Assembly: GCF_015352455.1 (NCBI RefSeq)
Contig: NZ_JADKPN010000007.1
Coordinates: 1-64,000 of the forward strand
Length of the DNA: 64,000 nucleotides
Reading direction: 5' to 3'
Origin: Nocardioides islandensis
Lineage (GTDB): Bacteria; Actinomycetota; Actinomycetes; Propionibacteriales; Nocardioidaceae
The translations under genes were made by a program, and so were the position numbers. Shown here in pieces: positions 43,159 to 55,861 of the stretch. Within the stretch, counting starts at the first letter, position 1, and every line of letters starts with the position of its first letter. Below the pieces are notes generated by a model. The model did no database searches, had not been told where the DNA came from, and was given only the letters and a program-made list of their open reading frames with translations.

Positions 43159-44006
43159 CGGAACCAGAGCTCGCTCGGCAGCGGCCACGGGTTGTGGCGG
43201 CAGCCGTCGAGGCCCTTGGACTGCTGCATCATCACCGGCGCCAGCCGGCCCGGACCCGGGCAGCCGAGGTGGCCGTGGCCGAGCCAGTGCCCGGTCTCGT
43301 GGTTGACGACGAGGTTGCGGTAGTCGCGCAGCGTCTTGCCCGCGCCGTTCCAGGACGGTGAGGCGTACAGCCAGCGGGCCTGGTTGATCACGACGTAGCG
43401 ACCGGCGCGACAGCTCCACTGCACGCTGCACGTCGAGGAGAAGCGCGGCAGCCAGCTCGCCTCCGCGAGCACCAGCGAGAAGTCCGAGGCGCCGCGGACC
43501 CGCTTGAAGACCACGCCCGCGTTCCGCCAGCCGCGCGGGTCGGCGTACGTCTGGGCGGCCAGGCGGGCGAACACCCTCATGCTCGCGGTGATCCGGCCCC
43601 GGGACTCGATGCGGTAGGTGACGGTACGGCGCGGCGGGATGCGGTAGCCCACGGTGCCGTCGCCGCGCGCCGTCGCCTGCGACCAGTCGTAGCCGCGCTT
43701 CTTGACGTACACGCGGGCCTTGATCCTCTGCCCGACGTCCGCGACACCGAGGCGGTAGGTCTGACCCGTGGCGCCGGCGATCTCGGTCGCGCCGCGGAAC
43801 CACTGGAAGCGGTACCTGTCCGGCGTGCGGTTCCACGTGCCCCGGGTGACCTTGACCGTCCGCCCGTACCTCAGCACGCCCTCGACCTCCACGCCGCTGC
43901 GCAGCTGCAGACCACCGCGCTCGGCGACGACCGGCGCCATCGCCGCGCCCGACGGGAACGGCACGAGTAGCGCGGCCGCCAGCACTCCTGGGAGGAAGGC
44001 ACGCAT
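43155..44006 (-). CDS. Secreted DUF3152 protein with metzincin-type zinc motif
   Basis: A 283-residue exported protein with a signal peptide (FLPGVLAAALLVPFPSGAA), an Ig-like region with the YRFQWFRGATEIAGATGQTY pattern, and a C-terminal DUF3152 domain. The latter contains NHETGHWLGHGH, a full HExxHxxGxxH zinc site, with Met residues in APVMMQQSKG as a possible Met-turn. DUF3152 is therefore likely a metalloprotease, though not demonstrated to my knowledge. The ATG has TAGGGT 6 nt upstream. Confidence 0.85.
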   Translation of the reverse strand: MRAFLPGVLAAALLVPFPSGAAMAPVVAERGGLQLRSGVEVEGVLRYGRTVKVTRGTWNRTPDRYRFQWFRGATEIAGATGQTYRLGVADVGQRIKARVYVKKRGYDWSQATARGDGTVGYRIPPRRTVTYRIESRGRITASMRVFARLAAQTYADPRGWRNAGVVFKRVRGASDFSLVLAEASWLPRFSSTCSVQWSCRAGRYVVINQARWLYASPSWNGAGKTLRDYRNLVVNHETGHWLGHGHLGCPGPGRLAPVMMQQSKGLDGCRHNPWPLPSELWFR

Positions 44007-44071
44007 GGCGACACCCTAGGACGGAGACGTTTCATGCTGGTCGAGCCGTGAGGCCGGCCACGGCCGAACGC

Positions 44072-44137
44072 GTCGAGACCCCGTGAGCCTTCCGGGTCTC
44101 GACACGGGCTCGCTGGCGCTCGCCCGGCTCGACCACC
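44072..44137. repeat. Dispersed intergenic repeat with long hairpin
   Basis: GTCGAGACCC (44072-44081) pairs perfectly with GGGTCTCGAC (44094-44103), and the block 44094-44137 follows the same GGTCTCG-ACGGG-CTCGACC skeleton as the 33-bp repeats at 1717-1796. It sits downstream of cysM and may also act as its terminator. The rest of the gap 44007-44147 contains no gene. Confidence 0.6.
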
Positions 44138-44147
44138 ATGAGAGGCC

Positions 44148-45945
<1,798 letters not shown>

Positions 45946-45948
45946 GGG

Positions 45949-46392
45949 TCACTCCTTGGTCAGGGGGAGAAGGTGGGGGACGACGGAGACCTCTTCCTCG
46001 GTCACCTCGCCGTCCACGATCCTGAAAGACCTGAACTCCACAGGGCCCTCGTTATTCCCGTGCTCGCGCGTGCCGACCAGCACGTAGTGGGCTGCGGGCT
46101 CGCTCGCGAGGCCGATGTCGGTGCGGCTCGGGTAGGCCTCTGTGGCCGTGTGGGAGTGGTAGACGACGACGGGTTCCTCGTCGCGCGACCACATGTCCTT
46201 GTACAGCGCGAGCAGCTCGGTGGAGTCGAACTCGTAGAACGTCGGGCTGCCCGCGGCGTTCACCATTTCGACCACGCGCTCGGCGCGGTCGCTGCCCTCG
46301 GGGCCGGCCACGATGCCGCACGCCTCGTCGGGGTGGTCGCGCTTGGCGTGCGCGACGATGCGGTCGTACGTCGCCTGGTCGATGGTCAGCAT
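45949..46392 (-). CDS. mec: Mec, JAMM/MPN zinc peptidase for CysO
   Basis: A 147-residue JAMM+ metalloprotease. The metal site is complete: Glu23 in DEACGIVAG and HSHTATEAYPSRTD giving His79, His81, Ser89 and Asp92 (HxHx7Sx2D). In M. tuberculosis, Mec releases cysteine from the CysO-cysteine adduct. Here it may also remove the two C-terminal residues of CysO. ATG 46392 is preferred over the TTG three codons upstream because GAGGG precedes it. Confidence 0.93.
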   Translation of the reverse strand: MLTIDQATYDRIVAHAKRDHPDEACGIVAGPEGSDRAERVVEMVNAAGSPTFYEFDSTELLALYKDMWSRDEEPVVVYHSHTATEAYPSRTDIGLASEPAAHYVLVGTREHGNNEGPVEFRSFRIVDGEVTEEEVSVVPHLLPLTKE

Positions 46393-46417
46393 GGCCCTCA
46401 AAGCCTACGGGCGGACG

Positions 46418-46897
46418 TCACCGCACGAACCGCGCCGCCTGCTCACCGGACAGCGCGTCGGCGATCCGCTGCCTCATCGACCCCGTCATCTCCGGCATCG
46501 CGTGCACCGGGTACCAGCGCACGTCCTGCGACTCGTCGTCGGCCACGTGCGCGTCGCCCGAGACGTAGGTGCAGGCGAACGTGAGGTCGAGGTACGACGC
46601 GCGGTCGCCGTTGACGTGCACTACGCCGGGGTAGGCGCTCGTCGAGGCGAGCCGGTCGACCGAGACCACGACCCCGGTCTCCTCGAGTGCCTCGCGCGCC
46701 GCGGCGTGCGCCGGTTCCTCGCCGGGCTCCGGGATGCCCGTGATGGGTGTCCAGTGCCCGTTGTCGGCGCGCTGCACGAGCAGGATCTCCTGCGCATGGA
46801 CCGGTCCGCGGGTCACCACCGCGGTGATCCCCGGCAGCCACATCTCCCGCTGCCCGATCAGCTTGCGGATCTCGACGACGAACTCAGGGATCGGCAC
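46418..46897 (-). CDS. NUDIX hydrolase
   Basis: A 159-residue NUDIX protein. The box GIPEPGEEPAHAAAREALEE continues TGV and fits Gx5Ex7REUxEExGU fully. The approach LPGITAVVTRGPVHAQEILL and the NGHWTPITG segment resemble MutT/ADP-ribose or NADH pyrophosphatase-type enzymes in actinobacteria. With pncB and pncA nearby, a role in nucleotide or NAD turnover is possible but not shown. The GTG start has TAGGGT 6 nt upstream. Confidence 0.88.
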   Translation of the reverse strand: MPIPEFVVEIRKLIGQREMWLPGITAVVTRGPVHAQEILLVQRADNGHWTPITGIPEPGEEPAHAAAREALEETGVVVSVDRLASTSAYPGVVHVNGDRASYLDLTFACTYVSGDAHVADDESQDVRWYPVHAMPEMTGSMRQRIADALSGEQAARFVR

Positions 46898-46925
46898 CCG
46901 GTCACCCTACGGAGACGCGGCGGCC

Positions 46926-47510
46926 TCAGTGCGACAGGGCGTCGACCAGGGTCTCCTGCAGGTACCCCATCCAGAGGTAGATGTCGTGGGCCTGACCGCG
47001 CGGGTCGTCGTCGGGGAGCGTCTCCCAGTACTCCTCGTCGCCCTCCTCGACCTCCAGCCGGGTGGCCAGGGCCAGCCGGATGTCGGTGAACGAGCGCAGC
47101 CACGTCTCGGCGGTCGGCTCGTCGAGCTCGACGTCGAAGACCAGCCCCTCCTCGGTCAGCTCGGGCGGCAGCCCGGCGTCCTCGAGGACGTCGATGACGG
47201 TGATCGCCGCATCCGCCTTCCCGTCGCGCAGCGCGCTCTCGGTGAACCGCCGGAAGTCGCCGGCCGACTCGGGGTCGTCGGGGTACGCCGTGGGGAACAG
47301 CCGCGCGAGCACCGGGTCCTCCGGCTCCTCGGTCGGCCCGGAGAAGTCGAGCATCGCCTCCAGCGGGTCGGTCTCGGTCGCCGGGACGGCCCGCTCGTTG
47401 CGCAGCAGCTCGACCAGCTGGGAGGCCAGTGACCGCAGCAGGTCGGCCTCGAACCCGGAGAAGTTGGCGATGACGAGGCGGGACTTGCGGTGGCGGGCGA
47501 AACCGCTCAT
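46926..47510 (-). CDS. DUF2017 protein
   Basis: A 194-residue soluble protein beginning MSGFARHRKSRLVIANFSGF, acidic overall, with ARLFPTAYPDDPESAGDFRR and YLWMGYLQETLVDAL, which are DUF2017 signatures. It is the equivalent of M. tuberculosis Rv1332, always next to clpS in actinobacteria. The function is unknown, but the location suggests a link to ClpS-ClpCP proteolysis. A GTG one codon upstream is an alternative start. Confidence 0.85.
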   Translation of the reverse strand: MSGFARHRKSRLVIANFSGFEADLLRSLASQLVELLRNERAVPATETDPLEAMLDFSGPTEEPEDPVLARLFPTAYPDDPESAGDFRRFTESALRDGKADAAITVIDVLEDAGLPPELTEEGLVFDVELDEPTAETWLRSFTDIRLALATRLEVEEGDEEYWETLPDDDPRGQAHDIYLWMGYLQETLVDALSH

Positions 47511-47534
47511 CACCGTCGGCTCACCACTCCCACG

Positions 47535-47843
47535 TCACTGCTTCTCCATCGTCGCCCAGAGGCCGTACTCGTGCATCGCCTGCACGTCGCGCTCCATCTC
47601 CTCGCGGCTCCCCGCGCTCACCACCGACTTGCCGTCGTGGTGCACCTCGAGCATCAGCTTCTCGGCCTTCTTCTTCTCGTAGCCGAAGTACTTGGTGAAG
47701 ACGTAGGTGACGTACGACATCAGGTTCACCGGGTCGTTCCACACGATCGTCACCCAGGGCGTGGCGAGCAGAGTGATGTCGTCCTGCTCCGGGGTGGCGG
47801 TGGGATCGACCTCGACCGGACTGGCTGTCGACACGTGTCCCAT
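47535..47843 (-). CDS. clpS: ATP-dependent Clp protease adaptor ClpS
   Basis: A 102-residue N-recognin that delivers N-degron substrates to ClpC/ClpA. The core is [20 protein letters not shown], with the conserved NDP and Met of the substrate pocket, then [20 protein letters not shown]. The unstructured head is the part that enters the unfoldase pore. It is divergent from pncB with 44 bp between starts, as in mycobacteria. Confidence 0.95.
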   Translation of the reverse strand: MGHVSTASPVEVDPTATPEQDDITLLATPWVTIVWNDPVNLMSYVTYVFTKYFGYEKKKAEKLMLEVHHDGKSVVSAGSREEMERDVQAMHEYGLWATMEKQ

Positions 47844-47887
47844 CGTGACACACCGCTGGGGCCCCGCTGCGGCCCTACGCTGACCGC

Positions 47888-49171
47888 GTGACCTCGACGG
47901 CGCTGCTCACCGACCACTACGAGCTGACCATGGTCCAGGCGGCTCTCGGCAGCGGCACCGCGCACCGCCGGTCCGTCTTCGAGCTGTTCGCGCGACGACT
48001 GCCAGAAGGGCGCCGGTACGGCGTGGTGGCCGGTGTCGGACGGATGCTCGACGCCCTCGAGACCTTCCGGTTCGACCAGGAGGCGCTGGCCATGCTCGGG
48101 GGCGTCGTGAACGACGAGACGCTGGAGTGGCTGGCGGCGTACCGCTTCTCCGGCGACGTCTGGGGGTACGCCGAGGGCGACGCGTACTTCCCCCACTCGC
48201 CCCTGGTCATCGTCGAGGGCACCTTCGCCGAGGCGGTGGTCCTCGAGACGCTGCTCCTCTCGATCTACAACCACGACTCCGCCATCGCCTCCGCCGCCTC
48301 GCGGATGACCATGGCGGCCGGCGAGCGGCCGTGCATCGAGATGGGCTCGCGACGCACCCACGAGGAGGCGGCGGTGGCGAGCGCGCGGGCGGCGTACGTC
48401 GCCGGCTTCGCCAGCACCTCGAACCTGATGGCCCGGCGCAGGTACGGCGTGCCGACCGCCGGCACCAGCGCCCACAGCTTCACGCTCCTCCACGACGACG
48501 AGGCCGACGCGTTCCGCGCCCAGGTGTCCTCACTCGGGTCCGGCACCACGCTCCTGGTCGACACCTACGACGTGGAGGACGCCGTCCGGCTGGGCGTGGA
48601 GATCGCGGGCACCGGCCTGGGCGCCGTACGCCTCGACTCCGGCGACCTCGGCGTGCTCGCGATGCGCGTGCGCAAGGAGCTCGACGACCTCGGTGCCACG
48701 AAGACGCGGATCGTGGTGACCAGCGACCTCGACGAGTACGCCATCGCGGCGCTCGCCGCCGCGCCCGTGGACGGCTACGGCGTCGGCACGCAGCTGGTCA
48801 CCGGCAGCGGCTCGCCGACGTGCGGCTTCGTCTACAAGCTCGTCGCGCGCGAGGACGAGGACGGCCGGATGATGGCGGTCGCCAAGAAGAGCGTGGACAA
48901 GATCTCCATCGGCGGCCGCAAGTACGCCCTGCGGCGGATGGACGAGCACGGGGTCGCCGAGATCGAGGAGATCGGCATCGGCACGCCGCCGGTCGACGAC
49001 GGCAACGACCGCGAGCTGCTCGTGGAGCTGGTCCGCGACGGCGAGGTCGTGGGCCGCGAGCCGCTCGACGCCGCCCGGGCGCGGCACGTCGCGGCCCGCG
49101 CCGAGCTGCCGTGGTCGGTCCAGCAGATGTCGAAGGGAGAACCCGTCATCCCGACCACGTTCGTGGAATGA
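47888..49171 (+). CDS. pncB: Nicotinate phosphoribosyltransferase
   Basis: A 427-residue NAPRTase that converts nicotinate and PRPP to nicotinate mononucleotide in NAD salvage. Visible features are [50 protein letters not shown] and [13 protein letters not shown], followed by [19 protein letters not shown]. The GTG start has TACGCT 6 nt upstream (leaderless). Together with pncA at 50487 it completes salvage from nicotinamide. Confidence 0.94.
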   Translation: MTSTALLTDHYELTMVQAALGSGTAHRRSVFELFARRLPEGRRYGVVAGVGRMLDALETFRFDQEALAMLGGVVNDETLEWLAAYRFSGDVWGYAEGDAYFPHSPLVIVEGTFAEAVVLETLLLSIYNHDSAIASAASRMTMAAGERPCIEMGSRRTHEEAAVASARAAYVAGFASTSNLMARRRYGVPTAGTSAHSFTLLHDDEADAFRAQVSSLGSGTTLLVDTYDVEDAVRLGVEIAGTGLGAVRLDSGDLGVLAMRVRKELDDLGATKTRIVVTSDLDEYAIAALAAAPVDGYGVGTQLVTGSGSPTCGFVYKLVAREDEDGRMMAVAKKSVDKISIGGRKYALRRMDEHGVAEIEEIGIGTPPVDDGNDRELLVELVRDGEVVGREPLDAARARHVAARAELPWSVQQMSKGEPVIPTTFVE

Positions 49172-49196
49172 GGGGCCGACTGGTTGGCTGGGTCCC

Positions 49197-49997
49197 ATGG
49201 CCCTGGTGACCTGCGACTTCTTCTCGGACTCCCTCGAGGTCGGCTGCTCGATGAACGTCGTGCTGCCGCAGCCGACCGAGGAGCAGATCGGCGTGGACGG
49301 CGACCCGGACAGCCGGCCCGTCCCCCGGACCGACTTCCCCGTCCTCTACCTGCTGCACGGCCTCTCCGACGACCACAGCGCGTGGCTGCGCTACACCTCC
49401 GTCGAGCGGTACGCCGCCGCGGCCGGGCTCGCGGTGGTGATGCCGGCGGTGAACCGCAGCTTCTACGCCAACGAGCGCACCGGCGGCCGCTACTGGGACT
49501 TCATCAGCGAGGAGCTGCCCACCATCGTCGGCAACTTCCTGCGCGTCTCGCAGGACCCCGCCCGGACGTACGTCGCCGGGCTGAGCATGGGCGGGTACGG
49601 CGCGATGAAGCTGGCGCTCTCCCACCCCGACCGGTTCGCCGCGGCGGCAACGCTGTCCGGGGCGCTGGACCTCGACGAGCTGTCCTCGCGGCCGGAGCGG
49701 GCCGAGCTCTTCGAGCGGATCTTCGGTGACTCGATCCCCGACGACGCCGACGTGTTCAAGCTGCTCGCCAAGGCGGACGCCGAGACGCTCCCCCGCATCC
49801 ACGTCTCCACCGGCACCGAGGACGCGCCCGGCCTGGTGGACGGCAACCGCCGGTTCGTGGCCGCGCTCGAGGAGAAGGGCGCCGACGTGACCAGCGACTT
49901 CCGGCCCGGCGAGCACGTCTGGTCGCTGTGGGACGCGCTGCTGCCCGAGGTCATCGACTGGATGCTGGACCCTGCCCCGGACCCTGCCAGGGCGTGA
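49197..49997 (+). CDS. Esterase of the FrmB/S-formylglutathione hydrolase-like family
   Basis: A 266-residue alpha/beta hydrolase (esterase D / tributyrin esterase type). FPVLYLLHGLSDDHSAWLR gives the oxyanion region, and VAGLSMGGYGAMKLAL the nucleophile Ser in GLSMGG; the late GEHVWSLWDALLPE supplies the His. There is no signal peptide, so it is cytoplasmic. Thioester (formyl-mycothiol) or carboxylester hydrolysis is possible. Its end overlaps the convergent membrane-protein gene by 47 bp. Confidence 0.87.
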   Translation: MALVTCDFFSDSLEVGCSMNVVLPQPTEEQIGVDGDPDSRPVPRTDFPVLYLLHGLSDDHSAWLRYTSVERYAAAAGLAVVMPAVNRSFYANERTGGRYWDFISEELPTIVGNFLRVSQDPARTYVAGLSMGGYGAMKLALSHPDRFAAAATLSGALDLDELSSRPERAELFERIFGDSIPDDADVFKLLAKADAETLPRIHVSTGTEDAPGLVDGNRRFVAALEEKGADVTSDFRPGEHVWSLWDALLPEVIDWMLDPAPDPARA

Positions 49998-50472
49998 GCC
50001 GCGGGTACCAGCCGGGCACGTGGCGGCGGTACTCGTCGTACGACTCCCCGTAGGTCGCCTGCAGCGTCGGCTGCTCGTAGCCCAGCACGAACGACACCAC
50101 TGCGACCGCGAAGACCGCCAGCCACGCCACGACGGCGCCGCTGCCGAACGCCACGGCCTGGCCCAGGATGATCGCGCCGACGGCCAGGTACATGGGGTTG
50201 CGCACCCAGCGGTAGATCCCGCCGACGACCAGCTCCTGCGTCGGCGCCACCGGCGCGGGGGTCCCCCGGCCCTCGCGGACGAACTGCACGAAGCAGGCGA
50301 CCAGCACGGTCACGCCGACGACCACCAGCACCAGGCCGAGCGTGACGGACACCGGCGCGGCCGGGTCGGAGTAGCCCGCAGTCAGCAGCCACGGCACCAC
50401 GCCGCCCATCACGCCCGGCGCCACCAGGAAGAACAGCACGCTCCCCCATGCCGCGTGGCTCACGCGACGCAC
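49951..50472 (-). CDS. Isoprenylcysteine carboxyl methyltransferase-family membrane protein
   Basis: A 173-residue protein with four hydrophobic helices and the ICMT/PEMT-type motif: GGIYRWVRNPMYLAVG, then EQPTLQATYGESYDEYRRHV near the C-terminus. The RNPMY and ExxL..YG..Y..Y residues form the SAM pocket in this superfamily. The substrate is unknown in bacteria lacking prenylated proteins. A second GTG three codons in is an alternative start. Confidence 0.83.
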   Translation of the reverse strand: MRRVSHAAWGSVLFFLVAPGVMGGVVPWLLTAGYSDPAAPVSVTLGLVLVVVGVTVLVACFVQFVREGRGTPAPVAPTQELVVGGIYRWVRNPMYLAVGAIILGQAVAFGSGAVVAWLAVFAVAVVSFVLGYEQPTLQATYGESYDEYRRHVPGWYPRLTPWQGPGQGPASSR

Positions 50473-50486
50473 ACTAGCCTCGTCGC

Positions 50487-51065
50487 ATGGCCCGCGCCCT
50501 GATCGTCGTGGACGTGCAGAACGACTTCTGCGAGGGCGGGTCGCTGCCGGTGGCGGGTGGCGCGGAGGTCGCCTTCGACATCGGCGCGCTGCTGCACCGG
50601 TGGGTGCAGAAGGGCCCGGACGCGCCGGCGTACGACGTCGTCGTGGCCAGCAAGGACCACCACATCGACCCCGGCACGCACTGGGACCGCGAGCCCGACT
50701 TCCGCGAGTCGTGGCCCGTGCACTGCAAGGTCGGCACCGACGGGGAGGCCTTCCACCCGAACCTGGACCCGCAGCCCTTCGACGCGATCTTCCTCAAGGG
50801 CAACCACGAGGCGGCGTACTCCGCCTTCGAGGGCCGCAACCTCGACGGTGTGCGCCTCGCCGACTGGCTGCGCGAGCGCGCGGTCGAGGAGATCGACATC
50901 TGCGGGATCGCGACCGACTACTGCGTGCTCCAGACCGCCCTGGACGCGGTGAAGGAGGGTCTGTCGACCACCGTGCTGCTCGATCTCTGCGCCGGCGTGG
51001 CGCCGGAGACGTCGACGGCGGCGGTGGGGCAGATGCGGGACGCCGGGGTGGAGATCCTGCGCTAG
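50487..51065 (+). CDS. pncA: Nicotinamidase/pyrazinamidase
   Basis: A 192-residue isochorismatase-fold amidase that converts nicotinamide to nicotinate. The triad is Asp9 (VVDVQNDF), Lys104 (IFLKGNH) and Cys146 (IATDYCVLQT). The metal ligands Asp57, His59, His65 and His79 match the mycobacterial PncA set at a constant offset. The ATG has TAGCCT 6 nt upstream. It feeds pncB 1.3 kb away. Confidence 0.94.
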   Translation: MARALIVVDVQNDFCEGGSLPVAGGAEVAFDIGALLHRWVQKGPDAPAYDVVVASKDHHIDPGTHWDREPDFRESWPVHCKVGTDGEAFHPNLDPQPFDAIFLKGNHEAAYSAFEGRNLDGVRLADWLRERAVEEIDICGIATDYCVLQTALDAVKEGLSTTVLLDLCAGVAPETSTAAVGQMRDAGVEILR

Positions 51066-51487
51066 TCGTGCTGGCCGGGGCCCGCGGCCTCGGCTTCGCG
51101 CTGGTCGGTCAGCACCCGCTCGATCGCCGGCACCATGGCCTTCATCAGCGCCTCGAGCGCGGAGTGCGGCCGCACCATCACCCGGAAGTCGGCCACCAGG
51201 CCGTGCGCGTCGAGGCGCAGCAGGTCGATCCCCTCGACGGTCTTCATGCCGACCTTGGCCTCGAAGACGGCGGCGAAGCCGCGGCCGTCCTCCTCGAGGA
51301 AGGTGCGTGTGTAGTGGAAGTCCTGGAGGGTCCGTGCGACGGCCTTGAGCAGCACGATCGTGGCCGCCTTGCCCTCGTAGGGCTCGAACACGGCGGGACT
51401 GCGGAACACCACCTTCTCGGCGAGCATGTCCGACGCCGTGTCGATGTCGCCGCGTTCCAGAGCGGCCAGGAAGACCTCAGGTTCCAC
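51062..51487 (-). CDS. NTF2-like / SnoaL-fold protein
   Basis: A 141-residue protein with the nuclear transport factor 2 fold pattern: a first helix FLAALERGDIDTASDML, then VVFRSPAVFEPYEGKAAT and VEGIDLLRLDAHGLVADFRV, followed by a C-terminal helix. Members range from polyketide cyclases to ligand-binding proteins without activity. The GTG at 51487 is chosen because GAGGGGAG lies just upstream. It is convergent with pncA (4-bp overlap). Confidence 0.75.
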   Translation of the reverse strand: MEPEVFLAALERGDIDTASDMLAEKVVFRSPAVFEPYEGKAATIVLLKAVARTLQDFHYTRTFLEEDGRGFAAVFEAKVGMKTVEGIDLLRLDAHGLVADFRVMVRPHSALEALMKAMVPAIERVLTDQREAEAAGPGQHD

Positions 51488-51581
51488 GTGCACTCCCCTC
51501 GTACCCCGGCCGCCTACGCCGGTCGGCGCGCACAGTCTGCCTCCTCCGGGCGTCCCAGGCGGCCATTTCCCGGGCGCTCGG

Positions 51582-52121
51582 TCAGTCGCCCCACTTCTCC
51601 GCCAGGTGCTTGACCACCGTGAGGTTGCGGTTGGTGGCCACCCCGAGCAGCTTCTCGACCATCGCGTTGCTGAGCCGGCCGCGTGCCGACGGCGTGACGA
51701 CGAGCAGGTGCGCACCGCGGCCCTTCACGACGGCCAGGTCCTCTCCGTGGTCGAGGTCCTCGAGCTTCTTGACGTCCGCGGCCGCGGGCTTCTCCTTGAG
51801 CAGCGACACGTAGTGCGCGCCGGTGTTCTGGTGCTTCTCGGCCACGGCCACCGCGTCGGTGGCGACCTGGCGCAGCTCCGCCGGTGTCATCACGATCGTC
51901 GGCACCTCGAAGCCGGCGTGCTTCCTGAACGCCTGCTCCAGCTCCTTCTCGACCTTGGCTCGCGAGCGCAGGCTCGAGGCGAACCGCACGTTGCCGGTGT
52001 TGATGTAGGTCTCCACGTCGGTGAAGCCGCAGTCCTCGACGGCCTCGACGATCTTCGCCTTCGGGAACTTGCGCGTCGGGCCGAGGTTGATCGCCCGCAG
52101 GAACGCGACGTACGTGGGCAC
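51582..52121 (-). CDS. DUF1697 family protein
   Basis: A 179-residue protein beginning VPTYVAFLRAINLGPTRKF, with GFTDVETYINTGNVRFAS and NAMVEKLLGVATNRNLTVV, the DUF1697 signature. Some family members are annotated as phosphopentomutase-like, but the function is unknown. The GTG at 52121 has AGGA at a good 7-nt distance; a GTG two codons upstream is also possible. Confidence 0.85.
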   Translation of the reverse strand: MPTYVAFLRAINLGPTRKFPKAKIVEAVEDCGFTDVETYINTGNVRFASSLRSRAKVEKELEQAFRKHAGFEVPTIVMTPAELRQVATDAVAVAEKHQNTGAHYVSLLKEKPAAADVKKLEDLDHGEDLAVVKGRGAHLLVVTPSARGRLSNAMVEKLLGVATNRNLTVVKHLAEKWGD

Positions 52122-52174
52122 GCTCACATCCTGCCGGAATCTGCGCGGGGACCGTCGGCCGTAACGGTGGAAGC

Positions 52175-54079
<1,905 letters not shown>

Positions 54080-55861
54080 TCAGGACGTCCGCCGGGCCGC
54101 CAGCTCCCGCAGGTGGTTGATCCGCGCCCGTAGTTGGTCGGCGGAGGCCACGGCCGCGGCGGGGCCGCCGCAGTGCTTGCGAAGGTCGGCGTGGGTGACG
54201 CCGTGGGGCTGACCGGTGCGGTGGTGCCAGGCCGCGACGAGGCCGTTGAGCTCGCGGCGCAGGACGGCGAGCTGCTCGTACCGGGTCAATTCGGTTCCTG
54301 AGGAGGCGAGGGACGAGCCGTCTCGAAGGGCGGCCACCTCGTCGGCCGGATCCGCCGTGGGCCGTCGCGAGGCCTGGCGCTGGTGCAGCAGCGCCCGTAC
54401 CTGGTCGGGCTCGAGCAGCCCGGGGATGCCGAGGAAGTCCATCTCCTCCTCGGACCCGACGTGCACCTCCCCGGAGTGGCCGAACGTCGCGCCGTCGAAG
54501 AGCACCTGGTCGAACCGGGCCTGTGAGCCCAGCGCCTCGAACGACCCGAGGAGGTCGTCGGAAGCGCCTTCACCGGCCTCGGCCCGGGCGAGCAGGGCGG
54601 CCTCGGCGTCCATCAGGTCCGCGTCCGACGAGATCGGCCGCCCGAGCACGTGGTCGCGCTGGCGCTCCAGCTCCGCGGCGTACCCGAGCAGGTGCGGCAC
54701 CGACGGCAGGAACACCGACGCGGTCTCGCCGCGGGCGCGCGCCCGCACGAACCGGCCCACGGCCTGCGCGAAGAACAGCGGCGTGGACGTCGTCGTCGCG
54801 TAGACGCCGACGGCGAGACGGGGTACGTCGACGCCCTCGGACACCATCCGCACCGCGACCATCCAGCGGGCGTCGGAGTCGGTGAACTTCGCGATCTTCG
54901 AGGACGCGAGCTTCTCGTCGGACAGCACGACCGTCGGCGCCTCCCCGGAGATGCGGCGCAGCAGCGTGGCGTAGGACCGCGCCGCGTCCTGGTCGGTCGC
55001 GATGACCAGCCCGCCGGCGTCGGGCACGTGGCGACGTACCTCGGTCAGCCGGGAGTCGGCCGCCCCCAGGACCGCCGGGATCCAGGAGCCGGCCGGGTCG
55101 AGGGCCGTCCGCAGCGCCTGGGCATGCAGGTCGGCCGTCAGCGGCTCCCCCAACCGCGCGGCGATCTCGTCGCCGGCACGGGTGCGCCACTGCATCTCGC
55201 CGGAGTACGCCATGAACAGCACCGGCCGGACCACGTGGTCGGCGAGCGCGTGCTCGTAGCCGTAGGTGAAGTCGGCGACCGACCGGGGTACGCCGTCGGC
55301 GCCGGGCGCGTAGGTGACGAACGGGATCGGGTTGATGTCGGAGCGGAACGGGGTGCCGGTCAGCGCCAGTCGCCGCGTCGCCGGCTGGAAGGCCTCGCGC
55401 ACGCCCTCGCCCCACGACAGCGCGTCACCCGCGTGGTGCACCTCGTCGAGGATCACCAGCGTCTTGTAGTTGTCGGTGCGGATCCGCATGGCCAGCGGGT
55501 TGACCGCGACGCCGGCGTACGTCACCGCGATGCCGACGTAGTCCTTCGAGGTCCTGCCCCTGCCCGCGGCGTACGTCGGGTCGATGGGGATCCCCGCACG
55601 GCCGGCGGCCTCGGCCCACTGGCGCTTGAGGTGCTCGGTCGGGGCGACGACCGTGATGCGGTCGACGACGCGGCGGCCGAGCAGTTCGGCGGCCACGGTG
55701 AGCGCGAACGTCGTCTTGCCGGCGCCGGGCGTCGCGACGGCGAGGTAGTCCCGGGGCGAGCGGGCGACGTAGTCGTTCATGGCCGCCGTCTGCCACGCGC
55801 GCAGGGACGGCGCCGTCCCCCATGCCGCTCGCTCGGGCCACGCGGGTCCGAGAGAGGTCAC
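54080..55861 (-). CDS. SF2 DEAD/DEAH-box helicase (XPB/SSL2-like)
   Basis: A 593-residue helicase. Walker A is ATPGAGKTT (Lys49), motif II LDEVHHAGD (DEVH at 139-142), motif III LTGTPFR, motif V VRMVSEGVDVPRLAVGVYAT and motif VI QAVGRFVRA. The C-terminal 200 residues are helical and lineage-specific. Related actinobacterial proteins are annotated as DEAD/DEAH helicases of unknown role, probably in DNA repair or transcription-linked processes. The GTG start overlaps the DUF3039 stop (GTGA). Confidence 0.88.
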   Translation of the reverse strand: MTSLGPAWPERAAWGTAPSLRAWQTAAMNDYVARSPRDYLAVATPGAGKTTFALTVAAELLGRRVVDRITVVAPTEHLKRQWAEAAGRAGIPIDPTYAAGRGRTSKDYVGIAVTYAGVAVNPLAMRIRTDNYKTLVILDEVHHAGDALSWGEGVREAFQPATRRLALTGTPFRSDINPIPFVTYAPGADGVPRSVADFTYGYEHALADHVVRPVLFMAYSGEMQWRTRAGDEIAARLGEPLTADLHAQALRTALDPAGSWIPAVLGAADSRLTEVRRHVPDAGGLVIATDQDAARSYATLLRRISGEAPTVVLSDEKLASSKIAKFTDSDARWMVAVRMVSEGVDVPRLAVGVYATTTSTPLFFAQAVGRFVRARARGETASVFLPSVPHLLGYAAELERQRDHVLGRPISSDADLMDAEAALLARAEAGEGASDDLLGSFEALGSQARFDQVLFDGATFGHSGEVHVGSEEEMDFLGIPGLLEPDQVRALLHQRQASRRPTADPADEVAALRDGSSLASSGTELTRYEQLAVLRRELNGLVAAWHHRTGQPHGVTHADLRKHCGGPAAAVASADQLRARINHLRELAARRTS

